A stretch of DNA of 36,933 nucleotides. Source: an uncultured Clostridia bacterium (GTDB lineage: Bacteria > Bacillota > Clostridia > Christensenellales > Pumilibacteraceae). Location of the stretch: NCBI GenBank assembly GCA_947627075.1, contig CANQUR010000003.1:1-36933 (forward strand), in the 5' to 3' direction. A program made the translations under genes and the position numbers. The notes under the pieces were generated by a model. The model was given only the letters and a program-made list of their open reading frames with translations. It ran no database searches and was not told the origin of the DNA. Shown piece after piece: positions 16,647 through 23,636 of this stretch (within the stretch, counting starts at the first letter, position 1; each line of letters opens with the position of its first letter).

Positions 16647-16799
16647 ATGAAAAGAACTTATCAACCCAAAAAGAGAACTCGTGCAAAGGTACACGGCTTC
16701 AGACAAAGAATGAGGACACAAGGCGGAAGAAGAGTGCTTGCTCGCCGCAGAATGAAGGGCAGAAAGAATATTGCCGCAAAGCCTCTCGGCTCTCATTAA
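16647..16799 (+). CDS. rpmH: Ribosomal protein bL34
   Basis: This is a small, very basic protein of the large ribosomal subunit. The 50-residue product has the classical opening M-K-R-T-Y-Q-P-K-K-R and the signature H-G-F-R-Q-R-M-R-T then G-R-R-V-L-A-R-R-R-K-like end (here R-R-R-M-K-G-R-K). It is a few residues longer than the usual 44-46 because of the tail N-I-A-A-K-P-L-G-S-H. It has a strong promoter and lies 27 bases before rnpA, the conserved bacterial order. Confidence 0.95.
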   Translation: MKRTYQPKKRTRAKVHGFRQRMRTQGGRRVLARRRMKGRKNIAAKPLGSH

Positions 16800-16826
16800 G
16801 ACCTTAACGTCCACCCAAACGGGTAT

Positions 16827-17153
16827 ATGCTTAAAAAAGCTTACAGACTGACAAAACACGGATCGTTCGGATTTGTATATCGCAAAGGAGAGAACAAAGC
16901 TTCGGCGGCGTTTTCTCTATTTTATGTTAGGTCCGCTTCGTTCAGAATAGGCTTTTCGGTGAGCAACAAAATAGGCAAGGCTACCGTTCGAAACAAACTT
17001 AAACGCCGTATGCGCGCGGCAATAGGCGAATTGATGCCGTTGCCGAAATATCAAATGGTGCTTGTGGCAAAAATCGACGCGACGCAACTCGATTATCATG
17101 GGATAAAAAGCGATATCGAGCGACTTTTGACCAAAGCAAAGCTTGTGGGATAG
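16827..17153 (+). CDS. rnpA: Ribonuclease P protein component
   Basis: This is the protein cofactor that helps RNase P RNA trim the 5' leader of pre-tRNAs. The 108-residue length and basic character are normal. The family motif is present as R-N-K-L-K-R-R-M-R at about residues 58-66. The start at 16827 has no good ribosome-binding site (only ACGGG nearby), suggesting translation coupled to rpmH or a low rate. It is followed by yidD after 5 bases. Confidence 0.95.
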   Translation: MLKKAYRLTKHGSFGFVYRKGENKASAAFSLFYVRSASFRIGFSVSNKIGKATVRNKLKRRMRAAIGELMPLPKYQMVLVAKIDATQLDYHGIKSDIERLLTKAKLVG

Positions 17154-17158
17154 ATGGC

Positions 17159-17440
17159 ATGAAGAAGAAAAGACGCAATTGGCTTATATATATTTTGAGC
17201 CTTAAGTGGTTACTTGTTTTGCCTGTACTTTTTTATAAGAAATGTCTGTCTCCGTTGATGCCGAATGTTTGCATATATTATCCAAGCTGTTCGACTTATA
17301 TGCTCGAATGCATAAAGGAATTCGGCTTAAAAGGCGTGTTTATAGGGCTTAAACGCCTATGTAGGTGCACACCGGCTCATGACGGCGGATACGACCCGCC
17401 ACCTATCAATCGTAAAGGAGATATCAAATGGCTTTTTTGA
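17159..17440 (+). CDS. yidD: YidD membrane protein insertion efficiency factor
   Basis: This is a small peripheral membrane protein that assists YidC-dependent insertion. The family motif is clear: C-I-Y-Y-P-S-C-S-T-Y (here from ~residue 38), then C-R-C-T-P-A-H-D-G-G-Y-D-P-P-P. The N terminus is basic, followed by an amphipathic/hydrophobic helix. The ATG at 17159 has only a weak upstream purine stretch. The end overlaps the yidC start by 13 bases, so YidD and YidC are probably made in a coupled way. Confidence 0.94.
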   Translation: MKKKRRNWLIYILSLKWLLVLPVLFYKKCLSPLMPNVCIYYPSCSTYMLECIKEFGLKGVFIGLKRLCRCTPAHDGGYDPPPINRKGDIKWLF

Positions 17441-18876
17441 CTTCGGCAGTTCAGATGACCGAGCCCAATGGACTATGGCAATGGTTCATTCTAAACGTAT
17501 TCGGTTTTATAGGCGATTACGGCTGGCGAATAGTTTTATTGGTAGTTTTCCTTAAGCTTATATTGTCGCCCCTTGACTTTTATCAAAGATACAAGATGCG
17601 CAAAAATCAAAGCATCACCGAGGCGCTTAAACCCCAACTTGAAAAGCTTGAAAAGCAATATGGCGAGGATAAACGTACCTTGCAACAAAAGCAGATGGAG
17701 CTTAACCGCAAGGCAGGTTTCAGCTATATGTCCGCATGTATCCCGCTTATAATAACGCTGGTTTTGTTTATCACGTTCTTTACGGGCTTCCGTTCTGTCA
17801 GCGCATATATGGAATTCAAGCAATATGTCGAAATGCATGAGTCGTATGTCAATGCCTATAACGAAACGGGCTTCGATTATGGAGTCAGAAAGAATGCAAA
17901 AGGCGAAAGATACAAGCTTACCTATGACGCAAACAAGGACTATAGCGAAATCGACGAATGGCTTAGCGGTATCTTTTTGAGCGATGATCCGGCGGCGGAA
18001 TTGAAAAACAGCGTCGACGACGTCATAAATGACGAATTCAATAACGTCGGTTTGGCGGACTATGCTACTATTTTGATGAGATACAAGGAAGAAATAGTCG
18101 ATAGCGGCAAGACGTATAAAGATTTTTTGATCCAATATCAAGGTGAGACCGATCCCGTAAAAGAAGACGATCCTCAGGATGTCAAAGAGCAAAAGATGGC
18201 GCTCAACGACTATTTGTGCTCCATGAGCATTCTTATGCAAGCAAAAGCTCAAGACGGGACGGTAGAAGCATTCAAGGAAAACCGAACGCCGTTCCTTTGG
18301 GTAAAGAGCATTTGGGTGGCAGATGTGCCTTGGGCAAAGGCTTTGCCGGAATGGAACACGTTCAAAACTACGATGAACAGCTACGGCTATCTTGCCGACA
18401 ACATAAACAACAACCCGAGCAATGTCTACAAACATGACGACAACAGTGAGGACTATAAATACTACAGCCTCATCGACCAATCTACCTATGAGATCGTGAC
18501 TTCGAAGGTCCGCAAGGAAAGCGATCTCTACAATACCAACGGTTATCTTATTTTGGTGGTGTTGGTTCTCGGTCTCAGTATACTGTCGCAAGTCATATCC
18601 AATATGCAACAAAAGAAGTCCGGACAGGCGGCGCAAGGCGACGGAATGGGCATGATGAAGGTAATGCTTTGGATAATGCCGATAATGCTCGGAGTTTTTG
18701 CGCTTACGAGCTCGAGCGCGTTCACTTTGTATATGGTAGTGAACTCAGTCATGTCGCTTGTCATCAACCTTATCACGTCGCTTATAGTCAATGCGATCTT
18801 CGGCAAGAAAAAAGGCGATTCTATGGTAGTAAAGCACGGGCGTGTCGATCCGAATGAAAAAATAAATAAGAAATAG
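17428..18876 (+). CDS. yidC: YidC/Oxa1 family membrane insertase with enlarged external loop
   Basis: This insertase folds membrane proteins alone or with Sec. The hydrophobic core segments are recognisable: residues ~17-50, ~101-127, ~372-393 and ~410-461. Between the second and third (about 128-370) there are ~240 residues of hydrophilic, acidic sequence. That is far more than the short loop of ordinary Gram-positive YidC (~260 residues in total). The segment R-T-P-F-L-W-V-K-S-I-W-V-A-D near 286 matches the usual start of that loop's conserved end. The groove arginine is replaced by Lys43 in F-L-K-L-I-L-S-P. No lipobox signal is seen. A strong AAAGGAG site precedes the ATG. jag follows 14 bases later. 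Confidence 0.9.
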   Translation: MAFLTSAVQMTEPNGLWQWFILNVFGFIGDYGWRIVLLVVFLKLILSPLDFYQRYKMRKNQSITEALKPQLEKLEKQYGEDKRTLQQKQMELNRKAGFSYMSACIPLIITLVLFITFFTGFRSVSAYMEFKQYVEMHESYVNAYNETGFDYGVRKNAKGERYKLTYDANKDYSEIDEWLSGIFLSDDPAAELKNSVDDVINDEFNNVGLADYATILMRYKEEIVDSGKTYKDFLIQYQGETDPVKEDDPQDVKEQKMALNDYLCSMSILMQAKAQDGTVEAFKENRTPFLWVKSIWVADVPWAKALPEWNTFKTTMNSYGYLADNINNNPSNVYKHDDNSEDYKYYSLIDQSTYEIVTSKVRKESDLYNTNGYLILVVLVLGLSILSQVISNMQQKKSGQAAQGDGMGMMKVMLWIMPIMLGVFALTSSSAFTLYMVVNSVMSLVINLITSLIVNAIFGKKKGDSMVVKHGRVDPNEKINKK

Positions 18877-18890
18877 GAGTAAAATTTTTA

Positions 18891-19757
18891 ATGATCGTAA
18901 TTGAATCAACAGGTAGAAAGTTAAAGGACGCTATCGACAACGGACTTAACGAGCTTAAAAAGACGCTCGACGAAGTGGAAGTTGAGGTGCTCGACAACGG
19001 CGGTTTGTTCCGTAAGGCAAAGGTAAGGATCACTGTACACGGAGAGGATCCCGTACCTACCGAGAAAAAAGAAATCGAAAAAAAGACAGACGAAATAAAG
19101 ACAGACGAAATAAAGGTGGAAAAGCAAGAGCGCCCCGTGACTCACGAGCGTGTTCCCGAAAGATCGAAGGAACGCAAGGAGCATCGTCCCAAGGAAGTCA
19201 AAGAGCAAGTTGCAAAGACTACGCAAAAGGAAACTCCCGAACAAAAGACGATCGAGGAACACGTTGAGGCGGAAAAGAAAGAGCCTCGCCATTATGAACC
19301 CGTCACTCCCGAGGTCGTAAAGAAGGCAGAAGATTTTGTTACCGCATTGATACAAAAAATGGGATTTGACGCAAAGATCTCTACCACTGTGGACGATGGA
19401 AAATTGACTATAGCTCTCGAGACCGAAAGCAGCCCGCTTATAGGGTATCACGGCGAAGTACTCGACTCGATAGAATATATCACAAACTACGTCATCAATC
19501 GTGAGGCGGAAAAATTTTATCATGTGGTCGTGGATTGCAACGGTTATCGAGATAAGAGAAGGGAAAATCTTGTCGCTCTTGCCAACAAAATGGCGGCAAA
19601 GTGTTTGAAAACGCACCACAAGGTCTCGCTTGAAGCTATGAACAGCAACGAACGTAAAATAATCCATTCCACGCTTTCGGATAATGATCGAGTGATCACC
19701 CGTAGCGAAGGACATGAGCCCAATCGTCATGTCGTTATCATGTGCAAAAAAAAGTAA
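18891..19757 (+). CDS. jag: Jag/KhpB RNA-binding protein
   Basis: This cytoplasmic RNA-binding protein is tied to cell-wall and division control in Bacillota. Its order is: a Jag N-terminal domain (I-E-S-T-G-R-K-L-K-D-A, residues ~1-50), a long Lys/Glu-rich linker (~55-135), then a KH domain. The KH domain has P-L-I-G-Y-H-G-E-V-L-D-S in place of the usual G-x-x-G-x-x-L-D. An R3H domain ends the protein (R-D-K-R-R-E-N-L-V-A-L-A-N-K). The linker contains an exact repeat, K-T-D-E-I. GGAG lies 12 bases before the start. The placement after yidC is conserved. mnmE, often next, is not present. Confidence 0.93.
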   Translation: MIVIESTGRKLKDAIDNGLNELKKTLDEVEVEVLDNGGLFRKAKVRITVHGEDPVPTEKKEIEKKTDEIKTDEIKVEKQERPVTHERVPERSKERKEHRPKEVKEQVAKTTQKETPEQKTIEEHVEAEKKEPRHYEPVTPEVVKKAEDFVTALIQKMGFDAKISTTVDDGKLTIALETESSPLIGYHGEVLDSIEYITNYVINREAEKFYHVVVDCNGYRDKRRENLVALANKMAAKCLKTHHKVSLEAMNSNERKIIHSTLSDNDRVITRSEGHEPNRHVVIMCKKK

Positions 19758-19804
19758 GATCGAATGTACGAGGAAAATAGGATTGGGAACAGAAGAAATT
19801 TTAT

Positions 19805-19835
19805 AGAGTAGAGTACAAGCTCTGCTCTTTTATTT
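19805..19835 (+). terminator. Intrinsic terminator of the rpmH-jag operon
   Basis: AGAGTAGAG pairs with CTCTGCTCT (one G-T pair) around a 6-base loop and is followed by a T-rich run. Confidence 0.85.
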
Positions 19836-19884
19836 TATTTGTCGTTTGAAGGTTTCGACCGTTATGGATATAAAAAGTTAAAAA

Positions 19885-19914
19885 AAGAAGTCGGGAAATG
19901 GATCTCGACTTCTT
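19885..19914 (-). terminator. Intrinsic terminator of the flavin reductase gene
   Basis: Read on the minus strand, AAGAAGTCG pairs with CGACTTCTT across 12 bases and is followed by TTTTT. It lies 81 bases past the stop of the flavin reductase gene. A second hairpin lies between them at 19931-19963. Confidence 0.75.
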
Positions 19915-19930
19915 GATTGCCTGTTCGAAA

Positions 19931-19963
19931 GCGTAAAATGATGTAATATTTCATTATTTTACG
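19931..19963. repeat. AT-rich inverted repeat downstream of the flavin reductase gene
   Basis: GCGTAAAATgATG pairs with CATtATTTTACGC (one G-T wobble), loop TAATATT. It has no following T-run and stands before the terminator. It may stabilise the transcript end. Confidence 0.5.
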
Positions 19964-19995
19964 CCGAAGCGTTTATGCTATCGTATTATACAGAG

Positions 19996-20562
19996 CTATT
20001 TCAGAAATTTTTTTCCGGCGTTCCAAGCTTGACCGACTTTTTTACCTATCGAATAATATCCGTTTTGGAATTGATCAAACACAAGGGCGTTGAGCTTGAG
20101 AGGATCTACTTTGCCATTGTCAAGCACTTTTTCGTCGGCGAGCACATTTACGATCTTGCCGAGAACTCTGAAGCCCGTTTCGGTGTATTGGAACTCCTTT
20201 ACCTTGCATTCGAGAGTAAGTGGAAAGTCGGTTATGATAGGTGCGTTCACTCGCGTGCTTTTTTCGGCATGTAAGCCCGATCTTTCGAACTTGTCGTCGG
20301 TATTGTTTCCGGAAGCAATGCCGAAGTAATCGGCTTCTGCCATATGCGGTATGTCGGCAATGCTCAAGGTAAAGGCACCGCGCTCTTTGATATTTTGCGT
20401 GGTCTTGTGACTTTCGCTGATATTGAGGGCGACTTGATCCTCATCGCAAATACCACCCCAAGCCATGTTCATTACATCGATTTTGTCATCCCTGCCGTAT
20501 GTCGCTATCATAAGCACGGGCATGGGAAAAACAAAAGGTTTTATACCGAGATCTTTTAACAT
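19996..20562 (-). CDS. Flavin reductase-like FMN-binding split-barrel protein
   Basis: The 188-residue protein belongs to the flavin reductase (DIM6/NtaB) family. These small FMN-binding dimers reduce flavin with NAD(P)H or act as flavin-dependent redox proteins. Typical features: an N-terminal P-V-L-M-I-A-T-Y strand, N-M-A-W-G-G-I-C, then L-N-I-S-E-S-H-K-T-T-Q-N-I. The segment A-D-Y-F-G-I-A-S-G lies in the middle. The substrate cannot be told. The ATG has a strong TAGGAGG site and promoter 20584-20612. It is divergent from the ArsR-type regulator, which may control it. Confidence 0.85.
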   Translation of the reverse strand: MLKDLGIKPFVFPMPVLMIATYGRDDKIDVMNMAWGGICDEDQVALNISESHKTTQNIKERGAFTLSIADIPHMAEADYFGIASGNNTDDKFERSGLHAEKSTRVNAPIITDFPLTLECKVKEFQYTETGFRVLGKIVNVLADEKVLDNGKVDPLKLNALVFDQFQNGYYSIGKKVGQAWNAGKKFLK

Positions 20563-20583
20563 AAATTCTACCTCCTAATGTAT

Positions 20584-20612
20584 ATATTAACATAAAGAGT
20601 GAAAGGCTGCAA
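20584..20612 (-). promoter_or_regulatory. Promoter of the flavin reductase gene
   Basis: On the minus strand TTGCAG (20607-20612) and TAATAT (20584-20589) are 17 bases apart, with a TG one base before the -10 element (extended -10). Confidence 0.7.
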
Positions 20613-20676
20613 GCTTTTTGCACGGAGAAAAAGCCGTTTCCTCAAAAAAAGATAAAAAATTCTATAATAAAAAATA

Positions 20677-20688
20677 ATATGCGCATAT
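20677..20688. promoter_or_regulatory. Palindrome overlapping the start of the ArsR-type gene (candidate operator)
   Basis: ATATGCGCATAT is a perfect 12-bp palindrome starting 8 bases after a TATAAT element (20663-20668). ArsR/SmtB operators often contain ATATG...CATAT half-sites. It may serve autoregulation. It includes the most upstream possible start codon, which adds weight to a start further in at 20703 or 20709. Confidence 0.45.
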
Positions 20689-21038
20689 ATCCATTTTATA
20701 ATATGTATATGGAAATATTGTTGGATAAACACAAGCAAGAGCTCATAAAAAATTATGTGCCTACCGACGGAAGCTTGAAGGATCTCGCGTTCTTTTTTGA
20801 TATGTTATCGGATAGAACGAGGCTCAAGATACTTTCCGCTTTGTCCATTTGCCCTATGTGTGTAAACGACCTTTCTGCATTATTGGGGCTAAATCAAACC
20901 ACGCTTTCGCACCAGCTCGGCAAACTGCGCGCCGGCAAAATAGTGGACTTTCGCAGGCAAGGTAAGATATCATTTTATTATATAAGTTGCAAAGCGATAA
21001 CAGATATTTTGCTTACCGCCGTTCAAGCCGCTGGATAA
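20679..21038 (+). CDS. ArsR/SmtB-family winged-helix regulator
   Basis: This is a 119-residue dimeric DNA-binding repressor of the ArsR/SmtB type. The winged-helix core is clear: F-D-M-L-S-D-R-T-R-L-K-I-L-S-A-L, then N-D-L-S-A-L-L-G-L-N-Q-T-T-L-S-H-Q-L as the recognition helix. The wing is R-R-Q-G-K-I-S-F-Y-Y-I. Two cysteines, C58-P-M-C61, sit at the position of the metal-sensing C-V-C-D-L helix of ArsR/CadC. A metal or redox/thiol signal is therefore plausible but unproven. No ribosome-binding site precedes any candidate start (20679, 20703, 20709). With TATAAT at 20663-20668, a leaderless mRNA starting near 20679 is possible. Confidence 0.88.
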   Translation: MRIYPFYNMYMEILLDKHKQELIKNYVPTDGSLKDLAFFFDMLSDRTRLKILSALSICPMCVNDLSALLGLNQTTLSHQLGKLRAGKIVDFRRQGKISFYYISCKAITDILLTAVQAAG

Positions 21039-21098
21039 GATCAACAAAAAAGTAGCGCCGGGGCATTTTACAAAGCGTTGTTTGTAACGGTAGGATAA

Positions 21099-21812
21099 TT
21101 ATACCTTGTGTATGTGATTGGCTGTCCTATAGTAGCTCGGTTTTTCTTCTCCCGCGGTATTTGTCCAATCTATGGGCAACTTTCCGTGCTCGACAAGGTA
21201 CTTGTTCGCTTTGCTGAATGGTTTCGAACCGAAGAATCCGCGATAAGCCGAGAGCGGGCTCGGGTGGGGCGACGAAATAATAAAATTTTTAGGTGAGATA
21301 ATGCTTTTTTTCGCGATCGCACCTGCGCCCCAAAGAATATAGACCACGGGATCATCGCGTTTGTTCAAACATTCTATGACGCTGTCGGTAAATTTTTGCC
21401 AGCCGAGATGCGAATGACTGAGCGGATCGCCGGCACGAACGGAAAGTACGGTATTCAGCAATAAAACGCCTTGTTTTGCCCAACCTATAAGCGTGCCGCT
21501 TTCTTGCGGTTTGGCGCCGATATCGTCCTCGATTTCCTTGTAAATATTAACGAGCGAGGGTGGGAGCGGGATCCCATCGTTTACAGCGAACGCCATTCCG
21601 TTGGCTTGACCTGCGCCATGATAAGGATCTTGTCCGAGAATGACTACCTTTACATTTTCGTACGAAACATAATCGAGGGCGGCAAAAATCTTGTCTCTCG
21701 GCGGGTAGATCGTGTGAGTATTGTATTCCTCGTCCAATGCGGTAAGGAGTTTTGTAAAATACGGCTTTTCATATTCTGCGCTTAAATATTTGTCCCAATT
21801 TTCGTTTATCAA
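21099..21812 (-). CDS. ung: Uracil-DNA glycosylase, family 1
   Basis: This enzyme removes uracil from DNA at the first step of base-excision repair. The water-activating motif is V-V-I-L-G-Q-D-P-Y-H-G-A-G-Q-A. The C-terminal DNA-intercalating motif is S-S-P-H-P-S-P-L-S-A-Y-R-G-F-F-G. The 237-residue length fits. The start codon is TTG at 21812, with GAGG 8 bases upstream. No ATG lies nearby, and the next Met would remove the conserved N terminus. Promoter 21843-21871. The gene converges on the arsR gene with 60 bases between. Confidence 0.95.
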   Translation of the reverse strand: MINENWDKYLSAEYEKPYFTKLLTALDEEYNTHTIYPPRDKIFAALDYVSYENVKVVILGQDPYHGAGQANGMAFAVNDGIPLPPSLVNIYKEIEDDIGAKPQESGTLIGWAKQGVLLLNTVLSVRAGDPLSHSHLGWQKFTDSVIECLNKRDDPVVYILWGAGAIAKKSIISPKNFIISSPHPSPLSAYRGFFGSKPFSKANKYLVEHGKLPIDWTNTAGEEKPSYYRTANHIHKV

Positions 21813-21842
21813 TTTTCGGACCTCAAAAAGTTATTTATAAGA

Positions 21843-21871
21843 ATTTTATCACCAATTACAAAAAAAATCAA
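21843..21871 (-). promoter_or_regulatory. ung promoter
   Basis: On the minus strand TTGATT (21866-21871) and TAAAAT (21843-21848) are 17 bases apart, with a leader of about 25 bases. Confidence 0.7.
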
Positions 21872-21934
21872 GTCGTAAAGGACAAAATTACCGATATAAA
21901 ATTACAAAACTATGTAAATAACTTCGAAAAACTT

Positions 21935-21963
21935 TTGATTTTTGCGATATATTGTGTTAAAAT
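21935..21963 (+). promoter_or_regulatory. Promoter of the GT4 glycosyltransferase gene
   Basis: TTGATT (21935-21940) and TAAAAT (21958-21963) are 17 bases apart, with TG one base before the -10 element. A leader of ~60 bases precedes the start. Confidence 0.7.
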
Positions 21964-22032
21964 AAATTTGCAAACGATCGACGCTAGCTTAAAAACAGTT
22001 GTTTAATTAATTTTTCGGAGGCGGATAACGAC

Positions 22033-23208
22033 ATGGCAGAAAAGATAAATGTAGGATTATTTATCGACGCATTTTTCCCCATGATAGACGGAGTTGTGAT
22101 GGTAGTCGACAATTACGCCAAAAGATTGAGCAGCTTTTGTAATGTTACGGTTTTTACATTGAAACCGCGAGGCTATAAAAAATATAAACGCGAATATCCA
22201 TATAAAGTAGTTCAATGCAAAAAGCTTATCGTGCCTTTTTTGGATTATGATCTTGCCCTTCCGAAGTCTGACAGACAATTTATGAAGGAGCTTAATGCCG
22301 CAAATCTCGATATTGTGCACATTCATTCTCCGTTTACTCTCGGCAAGTTGGGAGTGGAATATGCACGAAAACATGGCATTCCCGTCATTGCAACATTACA
22401 TTCGCAGTTCAAAATGGATATGATGAGAGAGACGAAAAGCAAGCGCTTGACCAACGCATTGCTTAAAAAGATCGTAAAAGTTTTTAACGATTGCGACGAG
22501 ATGTATGCCGTAAACGATTCCCTTGCGAAGGTGTTTGTGGAATATGGTGCCGATCATTTGCCGAAGGTACAGCAGAACGGTACGGATATGCAGCCTGTGC
22601 AAAACGAAGCCGAGGCTATCGAGACAGTCAATAACAGATTCGGCTTGACAAAGGACGAAGAAGTGTTTTTGTTTGTCGGCAGAATAAATAAGCTTAAAAA
22701 TATTTATTTTTTGCTCGACTCTCTTAAAATGATCAAAACCGAAAATTTCAAAATGATTTTCGTGGGCGACGGACAGGATTTCAACGATTTCAAAAGTAAA
22801 GTTGCCGCAACGCCCATTTCGGATAAGATTATTATGACGGGAAAAATTACCGATCGGGAATTGCTCAAAGCGCTCTATTTACGCGCCAAACTTTTTCTGT
22901 TTCCCTCCATGTACGATTCAAGTTCTTTGGTGCAAATAGAAGCCGCTTCTCAAAGGACTCCCACCGTATTTTTGAAAGGATCGGTCACGAGCGGAATGGT
23001 AACGGATAATGTAAACGGATTTTTGAGCGATCCGACACCCGAAGCCTTTGCAAGAAAAATAGATGAAATATTGTCCGACAAAGAACTTTATAATAGGGTG
23101 TGCGACGGAGCTTTCCGCGACATTTATGTAAGTTGGGACAGCTGCATAGGTGAAATATACTCAAAATACCTCGGACATATCGAAGAATATCGCCTTAAAA
23201 AACAATGA
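22033..23208 (+). CDS. GT4-family glycosyltransferase, probably on a lipid acceptor
   Basis: The 391-residue, GT-B fold glycosyltransferase has an N-terminal acceptor half opening G-L-F-I-D-A-F-F-P-M-I-D-G-V. This opening is usual in diacylglycerol glucosyltransferases and related alpha-mannosyltransferases; H-I-H-S-P-F-T-L-G and A-T-L-H-S-Q follow. The donor half has L-F-V-G-R-I-N-K-L-K-N, then P-S-M-Y-D-S-S-S-L-V-Q-I-E-A-A-S, the D/E-x7-E nucleotide-sugar motif. A glycolipid-making role is inferred from that similarity. It is supported by the GT28-type enzyme and galE a few kb away. The ribosome-binding site GGAGG is 11 bases before the ATG. It has its own promoter and terminator. Confidence 0.85.
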   Translation: MAEKINVGLFIDAFFPMIDGVVMVVDNYAKRLSSFCNVTVFTLKPRGYKKYKREYPYKVVQCKKLIVPFLDYDLALPKSDRQFMKELNAANLDIVHIHSPFTLGKLGVEYARKHGIPVIATLHSQFKMDMMRETKSKRLTNALLKKIVKVFNDCDEMYAVNDSLAKVFVEYGADHLPKVQQNGTDMQPVQNEAEAIETVNNRFGLTKDEEVFLFVGRINKLKNIYFLLDSLKMIKTENFKMIFVGDGQDFNDFKSKVAATPISDKIIMTGKITDRELLKALYLRAKLFLFPSMYDSSSLVQIEAASQRTPTVFLKGSVTSGMVTDNVNGFLSDPTPEAFARKIDEILSDKELYNRVCDGAFRDIYVSWDSCIGEIYSKYLGHIEEYRLKKQ

Positions 23209-23264
23209 ATTTTTTTTGTTGATTCGGCGCATACTCATTTTATACAAAAGAAAAACCAAAGATA

Positions 23265-23298
23265 GGGACGGAATTTATTTCCGCCCCTTGATTTTTTT
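23265..23298. terminator. Terminator after the GT4 gene, shared with the convergent XRE gene
   Basis: GGGaCGGAA pairs with TTCCGcCCC (one A-C mismatch), followed by TTGATTTTTTT on the plus strand. The XRE regulator's stop codon lies at its edge. Confidence 0.75.
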
Positions 23299-23497
23299 AA
23301 TTATCCGATCTGCCCAAAAGATAGTCGCATGAAACTTCAAAGTAATCCGCTAATTTTATTATATATCCTGCCTTTGGCTCATTGATATCACGTTCCCAAT
23401 AATCTATGGCTTTTTGACTGACTCCTATAATTTCCGCGAGTTTGGTTTGAGATAAACCTTTATCGATTCGAAGCTCCTTAATGATTTTGCCTATCAT
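23297..23497 (-). CDS. Small XRE-family (Cro/C1-type) regulator, copy 1
   Basis: The 66-residue product is almost only a helix-turn-helix domain: I-K-E-L-R-I-D-K-G-L-S-Q-T-K-L-A-E-I-I-G-V-S-Q-K-A-I-D-Y-W-E, then a final C-D-Y-L-L-G-R-S-D. I start at 23497 (M-I-G-K-I-I-K-E-L) because the frame upstream reads poorly and a TAAAAT element ends 8 bases before that ATG. There is no ribosome-binding site, so the mRNA may be leaderless. It is divergent from the patatin gene, whose promoter carries two matching inverted repeats, its probable operators. The second XRE gene at 29469 is a paralogue. Confidence 0.86.
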   Translation of the reverse strand: MIGKIIKELRIDKGLSQTKLAEIIGVSQKAIDYWERDINEPKAGYIIKLADYFEVSCDYLLGRSDN

Positions 23498-23532
23498 AAA
23501 TATATATTTTACCAAACACCAATAAAAATTAC

Positions 23533-23593
23533 TTGACAAAGAAGATTTCTTCTTGTATAATATAGTCGGTTTTCAAGAAGAAAACTTCTTGAA
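23533..23593 (+). promoter_or_regulatory. Patatin-operon promoter with two inverted-repeat operators
   Basis: TTGACA (23533-23538) and TATAAT (23556-23561) are exactly 17 bases apart, a full consensus. The spacer is filled by AAGAAG-ATTT-CTTCTT (23539-23554). A second copy, AAGAAG-AAAA-CTTCTT, lies at 23575-23590 and extends to a perfect 9-bp inverted repeat at 23572-23593. The two are 36 bases apart. The positions predict repression by a dimeric regulator, most simply the adjacent XRE protein. Confidence 0.85.
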
Positions 23594-23636
23594 TGGCAAA
23601 GAATATATTATATCTTTTTTACTTTAGGATCATTTG

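Noticed and set aside
17536..18636. Long open frame opposite yidC
   Set aside because: There is no start signal or recognisable domain; the yidC frame has the family features and a strong ribosome-binding site.
21068..21087. Perfect hairpin TTACAAA-GCGTTG-TTTGTAA after arsR
   Set aside because: It has no T-run and is too AT-rich to be a convincing terminator; not called.
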